NCBI GenBank assembly: GCA_004293265.1
Contig: RDXZ01000025.1
Location: forward strand, 1 to 42,454
Origin: Bacteroidota bacterium
GTDB lineage: Bacteria; Bacteroidota; Bacteroidia; Cytophagales; Microscillaceae
Direction of reading: 5' to 3'
Length of the DNA: 42,454 nt
In this document: positions 16,023 through 24,449 of the stretch, in pieces
Numbering within the stretch: position 1 is the first letter of the stretch
How the letters are laid out: every line of letters starts with the position of its first letter
Made by a program: the position numbers and the translations under genes
Notes under the pieces: generated by a model
Database searches by the model: none
Seen by the model: only the letters and a program-made list of their open reading frames with translations
What the model was told of the DNA's origin: nothing

Positions 16023-19000
16023 TTATTTTACTTTGTCATAATGTCTATTTAAAGTGGCTTCAAATTTTTTCGCTTCATCTTTTTTGCCTGCTTCGCGCAT
16101 TACCGACACAAGTTGGCTCAAAATGGCTAATTGTGTTTGAATAACTTGTTGGTCACCCGGACGTTTTTCGATATAAAAACTCAAATCTTCGTTTGCCCTT
16201 TGTAACAAAATATTGGCTATTTCCATTGCTTTTTTCTCCTCGCCTGCTTCCATTAACACACCTATAATTCTTGGAGTATAAATATCATAAGGAATAGATT
16301 TATCAGGGATTTTTTCTAAACAAAATAAAGCCACTTTTTTTGCTTCTTCTTTTTTGCCTTCATTCAACAAAGCCAAACCTAATTTAGCAAAAGAATTTCT
16401 TAGATTTAATACAAATTGAAAATAAGTTTCGTAATAATAAGCATTGGGATTATTTAATTCTCTCCAATGAAATTTTTTCATCATATTTTCTTTCATCAAT
16501 TCTGTATCTACAAAACCATCAGTAGCGCCGGGCATTTTATAAGGCATTAATCTATACGCTAAACCTTCCAAACGCATATATTCTTTTAAGCCCATATAAG
16601 AAGAACTTCCCAAAGTAGAAGAAAAATAAATAGGTCTTTTCCAATCGTTTTGAGCAATCATATCCAACACCATCAATTCAGATTTGTTGATTTCGTTGGC
16701 TTTCAAATCCCACAACATAAAATCTTTTAATAAACTATCTTTTTCGGCTGGAATATTAAATATTTTTTTGGCGTTTTCTCTGTCAAATTTGTAGTACATT
16801 TTTTTGCTTGGCAAAATCGTAACTTTTTCATCAGAGCCTTCGATGACAGCACTTACGCGGTCATCATTATCGTTGATAAGTTTGAGATATGTTTTGATAT
16901 TCATACCTGAAGATGCCATTTCTTTTAATTGACTTTCTGATAAATTGGTACGCAAACGATAGACCGTTGGAAACAAAATACTTTCATTACGACCGGGCAA
17001 ATATCTATCTTGTTTGAGTGATAATGGCAAGGCTTGTGATTTGTAAGTGGCTCTTTTCATTTGGTCGATGTACCAATCTGTACCTAATAAACTTAAATTA
17101 CAAACTCTTACATCTGTTCTATATCCTTCTACTTCTTGCACATACCACAAAGGAAAAGTATCGTTATCACCACCTGTAAAAATAATGGCATTAGGAGCGC
17201 AAGATTCTAACAAATTTTTGGCAGAATCTATCGAATGATAGCGGTTTGAACGATTGTGGTCATCATAATTTTGATGTAATAAAATTCCTACACAAAAAAA
17301 TCCTAAGATAAAAGTAATTCCTGTACCTATTTTGATAGAATAATTACCCAAAGGATTTGGATTGTCTGCTGTGGCATATCCTTTATATCTCGAATTAAAA
17401 TAAGTAGTAAGCAATTCTGGTAACGCAATCATCGCAAAGCCAATCCAAATAGCAAACGCATAAAAAGAACCTACATAAATATAATCTCGTTCGCGTGGCT
17501 CAACAGGGGGAGAATTTAAGTAAATTACCAAAGCCAAACCTGTCATCAAAAACAATAATGAAGTAATCAAAGATGTTTTTAGACTTCGAGAAAGACAAAA
17601 CGCCAAACCTATACAACCCAAAAGAAAAGGAATTCCAAAATAATTATTATGGGCTTTGTTATTGAGAATAGATTTTGGTAGTTCTTCTTTGTTAAATGTT
17701 TGAATAGAACCTGCTCCGTCATTATCACTTTCACGACTAATAAAATTCCAAGCAAAATAACGTAAATACATAAAATTTACTTGATGCTCAAACAAAAATT
17801 TAAGATTATCGGACATAGTAGGTTTGAAAGAGCCTTCACGAAGTTCTTTGGTAATACTTTCTACTCTATCTGCTCCATATATTTTTTCCAAATATAATTC
17901 TTTATGATTATCGCTTCGGCTATAAATACGAGGTAAAACCATATTATCTTCGTAAATATAATCTTCTTTTTTATCATAAATTTCATATTTTCCTTTTTCT
18001 TTTACAAAACGATATACTGCACCTTTGTAAGTTTTTTCTACTTGTCCATCAGAGTTTCTTTTTACATCTGAGGCAAAAGTCGGTCCGTACATCAAAGGAC
18101 GGCTTCCGTATTGTTCACGTTTGAGATAAGAAACGAATTTAAGAATATCACTTGGGTCGTTTTCGTTGATAGGCGGGTTATAATTGGCTCTAATGGCTAC
18201 GATTCCATAAGTGGCATATCCAATCAATATAAAAGCAACGCTTAAAAGAGCCGTATTGAGTGTGATTTTTCGTTTTTGGGCTGAATATTGAATACCATAA
18301 ACCAAACCTGCAATCAATATAACCACAAAAAATATAATTCCTACTCCAATTGGTAAGCCCAAACTATTGACAAAAAATATTTCAACATTACCCGCAATTG
18401 TTGGCAAACCTGCAATCACGCCTTCCATTATCAATAAAACTAAGGCTACGCCTATGCCCATCGTTACAAAAACCCCTACAACATTTGGTTTTTTATAGTT
18501 TTTATAATAATATATCAAAGCCAACGCTGGCAAAGTTACTAAGTTTAATAAGTGAATACCTGTTGAAAGTCCTACAATATAAGCAATTAAAATCAACCAC
18601 TGATTAGCACGTCTTTGGTCTTGTATGACTTCCCATTTCAAAACCGCCCAAACGACCAACGCCGCAAAAAAAGACGACAAGGCATAAACCTCTGCTTCCA
18701 CTGCCGAAAACCAAAAAGAATCTGTAAAAGCATAACTTAAACTTCCAATTGTTCCTGCCAAAAGTAACAAAACAATTTCGTAATCTGTTAATTTTTCTAT
18801 TTTTTGATGTGGAAATAATTTTACACCAAACAAAGTAATTGTCCAAAATAAAAATAAAATTGTAAAACCACTGGCTAAGGCTGAAGATACATTTATCCAA
18901 AATGCTACTTGTGTAACATCAGAACCAGCCAACAAAGAGAACATTCGCCCAATCAATAAAAAAAATGGTGCGCCTGGCGGGTGTGGTACTTGTAACTTAT

Positions 19001-19145
19001 ACGCACAAGCAATAAACTCACCGCAATCCCAAAAACTTGCAGTACGTTCTACGGTTATTAAGTAAACCAAAGTGGCTATCGCAAAGGCTGTCCAACCAAA
19101 AATGTTGTTTAAAAATTTAAAATTGAAATTGTTTTTAACTTCCAT
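16023..19145 (-). CDS. DUF2723 (GT117-type) polytopic membrane protein
   Basis: The protein has 1040 residues from the ATG at 19145. An upstream TTG frame overlaps the -7 box and is rejected. The N-terminal membrane part has the family signatures TASFWDCGEFIACAYKLQVPHPPGAP and SFWFSAVEAEVYALSSFFAALVVWA, with about eight helices, and more helices follow at about 500-650. A soluble region carries FTGGDNDTFPLWYVQEVEGYRTDVRVCNLSLLGTDWYIDQM, then a helical TPR-like C-terminus (FCLEKIPD, EEKKAMEIANILLQ). The family resembles protein O-mannosyltransferases and is linked in Bacteroidota to glycosylation of exported proteins. W-D-x-G-E-F contains the acidic residue expected at a GT-C active site. It is monocistronic. 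Confidence 0.88.
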   Translation of the reverse strand: MEVKNNFNFKFLNNIFGWTAFAIATLVYLITVERTASFWDCGEFIACAYKLQVPHPPGAPFFLLIGRMFSLLAGSDVTQVAFWINVSSALASGFTILFLFWTITLFGVKLFPHQKIEKLTDYEIVLLLLAGTIGSLSYAFTDSFWFSAVEAEVYALSSFFAALVVWAVLKWEVIQDQRRANQWLILIAYIVGLSTGIHLLNLVTLPALALIYYYKNYKKPNVVGVFVTMGIGVALVLLIMEGVIAGLPTIAGNVEIFFVNSLGLPIGVGIIFFVVILIAGLVYGIQYSAQKRKITLNTALLSVAFILIGYATYGIVAIRANYNPPINENDPSDILKFVSYLKREQYGSRPLMYGPTFASDVKRNSDGQVEKTYKGAVYRFVKEKGKYEIYDKKEDYIYEDNMVLPRIYSRSDNHKELYLEKIYGADRVESITKELREGSFKPTMSDNLKFLFEHQVNFMYLRYFAWNFISRESDNDGAGSIQTFNKEELPKSILNNKAHNNYFGIPFLLGCIGLAFCLSRSLKTSLITSLLFLMTGLALVIYLNSPPVEPRERDYIYVGSFYAFAIWIGFAMIALPELLTTYFNSRYKGYATADNPNPLGNYSIKIGTGITFILGFFCVGILLHQNYDDHNRSNRYHSIDSAKNLLESCAPNAIIFTGGDNDTFPLWYVQEVEGYRTDVRVCNLSLLGTDWYIDQMKRATYKSQALPLSLKQDRYLPGRNESILFPTVYRLRTNLSESQLKEMASSGMNIKTYLKLINDNDDRVSAVIEGSDEKVTILPSKKMYYKFDRENAKKIFNIPAEKDSLLKDFMLWDLKANEINKSELMVLDMIAQNDWKRPIYFSSTLGSSSYMGLKEYMRLEGLAYRLMPYKMPGATDGFVDTELMKENMMKKFHWRELNNPNAYYYETYFQFVLNLRNSFAKLGLALLNEGKKEEAKKVALFCLEKIPDKSIPYDIYTPRIIGVLMEAGEEKKAMEIANILLQRANEDLSFYIEKRPGDQQVIQTQLAILSQLVSVMREAGKKDEAKKFEATLNRHYDKVK

Positions 19146-19184
19146 TATTATAATTAAGATAAAATAAATGCCATAAAAGATTTG

Positions 19185-19192
19185 CAAAAGTA
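19185..19192 (-). promoter_or_regulatory. -7 box for the DUF2723 gene
   Basis: The minus strand reads TACTTTTG, a match to TAnnTTTG, 40 nt before the ATG at 19145. No TTG is found at the -33 distance. Confidence 0.4.
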
Positions 19193-19440
19193 GTATTGTT
19201 TTATCAATAAAATAAAATCTTTAACTAACTTTAACTTTTTAAAAGTGCGAAGTTAGTATATATTTTTTGGAAAGGCAAAAATAAAGTTAAAAAAATATTC
19301 AATTTTATAAAAATAGAATTACTTTTGAGAATTAAACTATTTTTTTTAAGCTCAAAATATTTGCGAATCTTAAATAAAGTAGTTACTTTTGTGTAGTTTT
19401 ATATAAGATTTTCTAGAATAATTATTCAAATTATATTTTA

Positions 19441-19586
19441 CGCCCTCGCTTGTGTCCCACAAGCGAATGTTGTAACAAACGAATCTTATACCAACAATGA
19501 CTGCTTGTGGGACACAAGCAGGGGCGAATTGGTTGTGTAGATACATATTTTTCTTAAAATTTCAAATATATACAAAATTTATACAG
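19441..19586. repeat. Paired-hairpin repeat, copy 2
   Basis: The 86-bp core 19441-19526 has the same nested inverted repeat as 5303-5387, and the right flank to about 19586 (GAATTGGTTGTGTAGATACA onward) is also conserved. It lies in the 582-nt gap before the LuxE-like gene. A reading frame running through it into that gene is not taken as coding. Confidence 0.8.
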
Positions 19587-19595
19587 ATAAAATTT

Positions 19596-19659
19596 TATAA
19601 AAATAAAAAATCTGTTTTAATCCGTAAAAATCCGCGTTATTCGCGTGCTTTCTACGATA
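19596..19659. repeat. Short dispersed repeat, copy 1
   Basis: About 64 bp containing AAATCTGTTTTAATCCGTAA, ATCCGCGTTATTCGCGTG and CTACGATA recurs with about 80% identity at 26763-26826. It is non-coding and directly follows paired-hairpin copy 2. Confidence 0.6.
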
Positions 19660-19727
19660 CATTATTGACAAATAACCTATCAATAAGTAAAAAATACCTT
19701 ATCAAAACGAAAAGTAAAGTAAAAAAA

Positions 19728-20741
19728 ATGAAACAAAAGATGGAACAAAAAATAGATATAAATCAATGGAAAGAAAAAATTTTTGAAGTGAATGAAAATT
19801 CATTTGAAGAAATGGCTTTAGATTTATTTCAATATCAATCCAAATATAATTTGGTTTATAAAAAATATTTATCTTATTTACAAAAAAAAACAAATAATAT
19901 AACGTCTATTTATCAAATTCCGTTTATGCCAATTGATTTTTTTAAATTTCATAAAGTTATTACGAATGATTTTGAGCCTTCGCATATTTTTGAAAGTAGC
20001 GGAACGACTTTACAAATTAGGAGCAAACATTTTATCAAAGAAATTGATTTTTATCATCAAAACGCTGAAAAAATTTTTGAGGATATGTATGGAAAATTAA
20101 ACAATTTTCATATTTTGGCTTTGTTGCCTTCTTATTTGGAAAGAGGAAATTCGTCTTTAGTTTCTATGATTGATTATTTTATTAAAAAAACTAATTCTAT
20201 TCATTCGGGTTTTTATTTGGATAATATAGAAAAATTGACAGAAAAATTAAAAATATTACATCAAAAAAAAGATAAAAAAATTATTTTGTGGGGTGTTTCT
20301 TTTGCTTTATTAGAATTAGCCCAAAAATATCCACAAAATTTAGAAAACATTATTATTATCGAAACAGGCGGAATGAAAGGACGCGGAGAAGAATTGACAA
20401 AAGATAAATTACATCAAATTTTAAAAAATGCTTTTGCTGTGCCAAATATTCATTCTGAATATGGAATGACAGAACTTTTGTCACAAGGTTATGCTATCGA
20501 AAGTGATGTTTTTAGCACTCCTGCCCATCTAAAAATTTTATTAAGAGAAATAAATGACCCTTTTGCTATTTCTCCCACGCTCAAAAAAGGCATTGTCAAT
20601 GTGATAGATTTAGCAAATTTGGATAGTTGTGCTTTTATTGCTACGCAAGATTTGGGAGAAATGACTGAAAATGGTTTTAAAATAATTGGCAGGGTTGATA
20701 ATAGTGAAGTAAGAGGTTGTAATTTATTGATGGAAATGTAG
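19728..20741 (+). CDS. LuxE-family acyl-protein synthetase
   Basis: There are about 337 residues from the ATG at 19728 (a second ATG at 19740 is equally possible). It is a member of the LuxE acyl-protein synthetase / long-chain-fatty-acid-protein ligase family (PF04443). The motifs are FMPIDFFKFHKV, the ATP loop ESSGTTLQIRSKH, and IIETGGMKGRGEEL. IHSEYGMTELLSQGY is the adenylate-forming E-Y-G-M-T-E motif, and DLANLDSCAFIATQDLG with IIGRVDNSEVRGCNLL is the end motif. It activates an acyl group as an acyl-adenylate. No luxCD genes are present, so a bioluminescence role is not suggested. Similar proteins in Bacteroidota act on unknown acyl substrates. Reading upstream of 19728 would enter repeats. 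Confidence 0.85.
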   Translation: MKQKMEQKIDINQWKEKIFEVNENSFEEMALDLFQYQSKYNLVYKKYLSYLQKKTNNITSIYQIPFMPIDFFKFHKVITNDFEPSHIFESSGTTLQIRSKHFIKEIDFYHQNAEKIFEDMYGKLNNFHILALLPSYLERGNSSLVSMIDYFIKKTNSIHSGFYLDNIEKLTEKLKILHQKKDKKIILWGVSFALLELAQKYPQNLENIIIIETGGMKGRGEELTKDKLHQILKNAFAVPNIHSEYGMTELLSQGYAIESDVFSTPAHLKILLREINDPFAISPTLKKGIVNVIDLANLDSCAFIATQDLGEMTENGFKIIGRVDNSEVRGCNLLMEM

Positions 20742-20853
20742 AAAAAATCTACATCAAAATAAAAAAAATACTCCTAAAAAATGATATTTTTTGATATAAA
20801 TTTAGCATTTTCTACTAATAAAAATAACATTGAAATAAAAATATTATGATTTT

Positions 20854-20885
20854 TTTGTTTTTACAAAAAAAAAATCATAATTTTG
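20854..20885 (+). promoter_or_regulatory. Bacteroidota promoter for the STAS-FHA operon
   Basis: TTTG at 20854-20857, a 20-nt spacer and TAATTTTG at 20878-20885 match both boxes. The predicted transcript start near 20892 rules out an upstream TTG start at 20883 and leaves ATG 20925. Confidence 0.7.
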
Positions 20886-20924
20886 ACAAAAAAATATTAC
20901 AACACTTTTGATAAAATCAATTTT

Positions 20925-21305
20925 ATGAAATATTCTATTGACAAACAGGCAAAATATGTCATTGTCCAACCACACGAAGAAAAAATTGACGCGGCTCTTG
21001 CACCCGAACTCAAAACTTTGTTTATCAATCTGGCGGCAGAGGGAAATAAAAGTTTTATTTTAAATATGGTAGATGTAAAATATGTCGATTCTTCTGGGTT
21101 GAGTGCAGTTTTATTTGGAAATAGATTGGCTAACGAACAAAAAGGAAGCTTTGTGTTATCTAACATAGGCGACCACGTAATGAAATTGATTAGAATTTCA
21201 CAATTGGACAGAGTTTTAGATATATATCCCTCTACCGAAACAGGAATTGATGCTGTTTTATTAGACCATACAGAAAAAAATTTAAAAACTGAAAACGAAG
21301 AATAA
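20925..21305 (+). CDS. STAS-domain anti-sigma factor antagonist
   Basis: The protein has 126 residues. A single STAS domain (SpoIIAA/RsbV type) has the phospho-acceptor motif VKYVDSSGLSAVL; the likely regulated residue is Ser57. The motif FVLSNIGDHVMKLIRISQLDRVLDIYP fits the family's last helix. An acidic tail follows. In known systems an RsbW-type kinase phosphorylates it and a SpoIIE phosphatase dephosphorylates it; two such phosphatases lie elsewhere in this window. It heads a two-gene unit with the FHA protein 10 nt downstream. Confidence 0.9.
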   Translation: MKYSIDKQAKYVIVQPHEEKIDAALAPELKTLFINLAAEGNKSFILNMVDVKYVDSSGLSAVLFGNRLANEQKGSFVLSNIGDHVMKLIRISQLDRVLDIYPSTETGIDAVLLDHTEKNLKTENEE

Positions 21306-21315
21306 TTAAAAAAAT

Positions 21316-21969
21316 ATGAGTGATTTTAGATTATGTGATAATGGACATTATTTTCCTCAAACTTTAGAAAATTGTCCTTATTGTCCAAAACCAACTTCTA
21401 AAGGTGGAAGCGGACAAACTGCATTGGGAAATAAAAACAATGATGAAAGCGGAACGCAAGGAAACTTAGCCCGCACACAAATTTTTGGTGGCAATCAACC
21501 CAAAGATGATGGCGGTTTTCCAAATCTTAATATCCCTAAATCACAAGGCGGTGGAGGCGGTGGAAATTTGAATCGAACACAAATTTTTAGTGGCAATAAT
21601 AGTTTTCCTGATTTTGGAGGAGGATTTGCTTCTCCACAACAATTTCAACCCGAATTAGGAAGTCAAGGCAGAAAAATGGTTGGTTGGTTGGTGTCTTTTA
21701 CGATAGATGCTTTGGGTATTGATTATAAACTATACGAAGGTAGAAATCTGATTGGCTCTGATGATGGTTGTGATATTCCTGTGAATGATGACGCAGTGTC
21801 GAGTCGTCATTTGACTATTTTGCATCGTATGGGACAATTCAAATTTAAAGATGAATTTTCTACAAACGGTACATTTATCAATGATGTATTTATGGAAGAA
21901 GGAAATTTGAAAGATGGTGATATGATAAGAATTGGCGATACAATTTTTAAATTTAGAAGTATTGCTTAG
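21316..21969 (+). CDS. FHA-domain protein with N-terminal zinc-ribbon-like motif
   Basis: The protein has 217 residues. Residues 7-23 carry C-x3-H-x8-C-x2-C (CDNGHYFPQTLENCPYC), which may bind zinc. A low-complexity glycine-rich linker (25-115) contains two copies of the motif N-L-x-R-T-Q-I-F with Thr54 and Thr88. The FHA domain at about 138-215 has the binding residues in place: GRNLIGS, SSRH (162-165) and STNGT (182-186). FHA domains bind phosphothreonine peptides, and TQIF fits the pT-x-x-hydrophobic type, so the protein may bind its own phosphorylated linker; that is inference. It is coexpressed with the STAS antagonist. Confidence 0.85.
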   Translation: MSDFRLCDNGHYFPQTLENCPYCPKPTSKGGSGQTALGNKNNDESGTQGNLARTQIFGGNQPKDDGGFPNLNIPKSQGGGGGGNLNRTQIFSGNNSFPDFGGGFASPQQFQPELGSQGRKMVGWLVSFTIDALGIDYKLYEGRNLIGSDDGCDIPVNDDAVSSRHLTILHRMGQFKFKDEFSTNGTFINDVFMEEGNLKDGDMIRIGDTIFKFRSIA

Positions 21970-22085
21970 TTTTTATAAATATACAAAAAAATATCTATTA
22001 TCCACACTCCCAAAGGAAAAAATAGATACTGATAAGGTTTGAAAAATAAATAATCTTACTTTTAGTTATAAAATCACTTAAAATT

Positions 22086-22102
22086 CCCCGTTGGGACTGG
22101 GG
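22086..22102. other. Short GC hairpin before DUF3467
   Basis: CCCC (22086-22089) pairs with GGGG (22099-22102) around a 9-nt loop, in otherwise AT-rich leader DNA about 20 nt before the ATG at 22123. It could be a leader hairpin. Nothing more can be supported. Confidence 0.3.
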
Positions 22103-22122
22103 CTAAAAAAAATAAAAATATT

Positions 22123-22437
22123 ATGGCAAAACATCAAAATCCACAAATGCAACTCGATATCGAATTGAGCGACGAGATAGCAGAAGGTTCTTTTTCTGAT
22201 TTAGTTTCTATTGCACATTCAAATTCTGAATTTGTATTAGATTTTATTCGTGTGTTACCCGGTACTTCGAGAGGAAAAGTAAAGGCAAGAATTATTATCA
22301 CACCTGAACACGCCAAAAGATTGTTAGATGCTTTGGGTGAAAATATTGGTAAATACGAAGAAAGTTTTGGGGACATTACCACCAAAGCATCGTTTAATTT
22401 GCCTATGAATTTTGGTAAAAATATGGGAAACGCATAA
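22123..22437 (+). CDS. DUF3467 family protein
   Basis: The protein has 104 residues. The conserved core LSDEIAEGSFSDLVSIAHSNSEFVLDFIRVLPGTSRGKVKARIIITPEHAKRLLDALGENIGKYEE is typical of DUF3467, a small protein family common in Bacteroidota. The function is unknown. The fold appears to be a beta-sheet with a C-terminal helix and no membrane segment. It stands alone, 150 nt after the FHA gene. Confidence 0.88.
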   Translation: MAKHQNPQMQLDIELSDEIAEGSFSDLVSIAHSNSEFVLDFIRVLPGTSRGKVKARIIITPEHAKRLLDALGENIGKYEESFGDITTKASFNLPMNFGKNMGNA

Positions 22438-22506
22438 GCAAGAACTCATCATATATCAAAAATTAGGTTTTTAAATATATGAATAAAAAAAAGTTTTTAA
22501 ATATAA

Positions 22507-22564
22507 ATCTTTGTAGAAATTAAATATAATTATTTTTTTTTAATTTTATTATATTCTACAAAGA
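22507..22564. other. 12-bp perfect inverted repeat
   Basis: ATCTTTGTAGAA (22507-22518) and TTCTACAAAGAT (22553-22564) are perfect complements, with partial pairing further inward. It lies between DUF3467 and the SPOR gene. No U-run follows on the plus strand, so a terminator is unlikely; an operator or small palindromic element is possible. Confidence 0.45.
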
Positions 22565-22618
22565 TAACCACTTATTATGTTAAAATAACTTAATAAAACA
22601 CTAAAAAATACACCCTTT

Positions 22619-23239
22619 ATGAAAAAAAATATTATATTAATTGCGTTTTTGATATGTATAAGTCAGCTTTCTTTGGCACAAAAACTATCAAAAGAAGAAG
22701 AAAAAGCACTAAAAAATGAAATTCGGGATTTAATGAAAAATCCAGAAAAGTATCAAAAAATGAAAGCTCAAGATGATGATGTTACTATTAAAATACGTGA
22801 AGATGTAAAAAAAATTCTCCTTGAACAAACAAAACTAAAAGAAGCACAACAAACTTTGAACGCAAGTATAGAAGTTGAAAAAAGTCTATTGGCTAAATTT
22901 CCTAAAAAAGAGTCTAAAAAACTAACTACTACTAACAACATCACAAACGAAAAAGTAATACCTCCGCCTGTTATTTTTCGTGTCCAAATTGGTGCATATC
23001 AAAACCAATACTTAGCAAAATTATTGACAAATCAATCTAATTTTTTGGTCGAAGACAAAGATGCACAGATGAAAAGATATGTTTTGGGAAGGTTTACCAA
23101 ATATGAAGAAGCACAAGCTTTTGCACAATTTTTGAACCAAAGAGGTGCAATATCTTTTGTGGTAGCATATTTTACAGAAAAAAGAATGGAAAATATCAAA
23201 GAACTTCCTGAAAATGTTAGACCAAAAGAAAAACAATAG
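22619..23239 (+). CDS. Exported SPOR-like domain protein
   Basis: The protein has 206 residues. A signal peptide ends LSLAQ at about residue 21. A charged helical region (EEEKALKNEIRDLMKNPEKYQKMKAQ, then a coiled coil to about 100) is followed by a SPOR-like domain at about 120-185. That domain reads FRVQIGAYQNQYLAKLL ... YVLGRFTKYEEAQAFAQFLNQRGAISFVVAYF. SPOR domains bind peptidoglycan stripped of side chains at division sites. The protein should be periplasmic. Similar proteins are widespread in Bacteroidota with unproven roles. It may be cotranscribed with the lipoprotein gene 30 nt downstream. Confidence 0.75.
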   Translation: MKKNIILIAFLICISQLSLAQKLSKEEEKALKNEIRDLMKNPEKYQKMKAQDDDVTIKIREDVKKILLEQTKLKEAQQTLNASIEVEKSLLAKFPKKESKKLTTTNNITNEKVIPPPVIFRVQIGAYQNQYLAKLLTNQSNFLVEDKDAQMKRYVLGRFTKYEEAQAFAQFLNQRGAISFVVAYFTEKRMENIKELPENVRPKEKQ

Positions 23240-23269
23240 TTAATTATATATATTAAAAAATCAAAATAA

Positions 23270-23788
23270 ATGAAAAAAAATATAAGTAATTTCGTAAAAA
23301 TTCTTCAAAAAAATACATTTATCATCGCTTTTTTTGTATTTTTTGGAACTTTGATGGCGTGTGCAGATAGCACAAAGCAAAATAACTCAAAATCACCTCA
23401 GCAAAGTGAGAACAACTCAAAACAACAAGAACCCAAACAAGACGGCAGTTATATTGTGCCACAATGGGGAAGTCGTTTTTATAAGGCTCATAAAGGAAAG
23501 ATTGAAGCCATTGAGCATATTTGGTTAAGGCATAATTTTAATAGCACTTATGACAATGTAAGTAGGTTTGGAAAAGAGTATAACTCAAAAGATGCTATCA
23601 AAAAAGTGATTACTGAGGCACTCAAAGGCGCTTCCAAAGATGAAGTAAATATCGAAGGTGGGGGACACAAAACCGTAACCACTGACCTAAACAAAACCAT
23701 CGGGCTTAGTCAAAGAGGAAAACCTACTTCTAAAATCAGAATACATTTGGATAATAAAGATTTTGTAAAAAGTGCTTATCCTTACTAA
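23270..23788 (+). CDS. Lipoprotein with a toxin-like (BECR-type) nuclease domain
   Basis: The protein has 172 residues. A signal sequence ends in the lipobox FGTLMAC (Cys near residue 31), followed by a Q/N/S/K-rich linker to about residue 60. The C-terminal domain has HIWLRHNFNSTYDNVSRFGKEYNSKDAIKKVITEAL, TIGLSQRGKPTSKIRIHL and a final VKSAYPY. The order H-x3-RH, a glycine-rich start, a helix, then G-K-x-T-S-K-I-R-I and a terminal AYP resembles the C-terminal RNase domains of polymorphic toxins of the barnase-EndoU-colicin-RelE fold. It is unusual as a free lipoprotein and no immunity gene is clear. The fold call is by pattern. Confidence 0.45.
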   Translation: MKKNISNFVKILQKNTFIIAFFVFFGTLMACADSTKQNNSKSPQQSENNSKQQEPKQDGSYIVPQWGSRFYKAHKGKIEAIEHIWLRHNFNSTYDNVSRFGKEYNSKDAIKKVITEALKGASKDEVNIEGGGHKTVTTDLNKTIGLSQRGKPTSKIRIHLDNKDFVKSAYPY

Positions 23789-23904
23789 AAACAAAGAAAA
23801 TTTGTAACAAATCAGCCCCTAACCCAAAAAAAGGGTGTGTTTTGCTGTTGTCTTTTTTTTATGTAATCTATCAAAACACAAACAAAGCCAGCAATAATAT
23901 CAAA

Positions 23905-24348
23905 ATGAAACAAAAATTACATCAAAAATGTATTGAATTGATTGAAAATAATATCCAAAATTTACAAGAAAGTATCAATTCTGCTCAACAAACCGCCAAC
24001 GAAGATACAAAAAGTAGTGCAGGCGACAAATACGAAACGACCAGAGCAATGATGCAAATTGAAATTGAAAGCAATATGAAAAGAATGGCGGAGGCACAAA
24101 AAACAAAGAAAATATTGACAGAAATTATTTTTTTGAAACAATATACTGAAGTTATTTTGGGCAGTTTGGTCATTACAGACAAAGGTAAATTTTTTGTTAG
24201 CATTGGTATTGGACAGATGATGTTTGAAGATGAAAAATATTTTGTAATTTCGCCCGACTCTCCAATTGGAAGTTTATTGATGCACAAAAAAATAAATGAA
24301 AAAATTATTTTTAACACCAAAGAGTTTTTAATTGTAGAAATTTTATAA
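23905..24348 (+). CDS. GreA/GreB-like small protein
   Basis: There are 147 residues from the ATG at 23905; codons upstream of it in frame have no proper start. An N-terminal coiled coil carries ANEDTKSSAGDKYETTRAMMQIEIE (the conserved SSAGDKYET motif), followed by a C-terminal domain (GSLVITDKGKFFVSIGIGQM ... YFVISPDSPIGSLLMHKKINEKI) like the GreA/GreB C-terminal FKBP-like domain. In Bacteroidota such proteins are often mis-named '3-oxoacyl-ACP synthase'. A role in the RNA polymerase secondary channel is plausible. Acidic residues near the coiled-coil tip (ED, D) are present. No immunity-protein features were seen. Confidence 0.7.
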   Translation: MKQKLHQKCIELIENNIQNLQESINSAQQTANEDTKSSAGDKYETTRAMMQIEIESNMKRMAEAQKTKKILTEIIFLKQYTEVILGSLVITDKGKFFVSIGIGQMMFEDEKYFVISPDSPIGSLLMHKKINEKIIFNTKEFLIVEIL

Positions 24349-24449
24349 ATTGATTATTGTGCTATTTTTATTTATTGAAACGTTTTAATAGTTACAAAAA
24401 AAATTTATATCTTCAATGTGGCGTTTTATAATTTTTACTATCAACTTTT

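Noticed and set aside
16023-19187. TTG start at 19187 for the DUF2723 gene
   Set aside because: It overlaps the -7 box, so it would not be transcribed; the ATG at 19145 gives the usual N-terminus.
19497-19727. N-terminal extension of the LuxE-like protein
   Set aside because: It would translate two dispersed repeats; the LuxE homology starts after 19728.
23905-24348. Immunity protein for the toxin-like lipoprotein
   Set aside because: The sequence fits the GreA/GreB-like family, which occurs widely without toxins.
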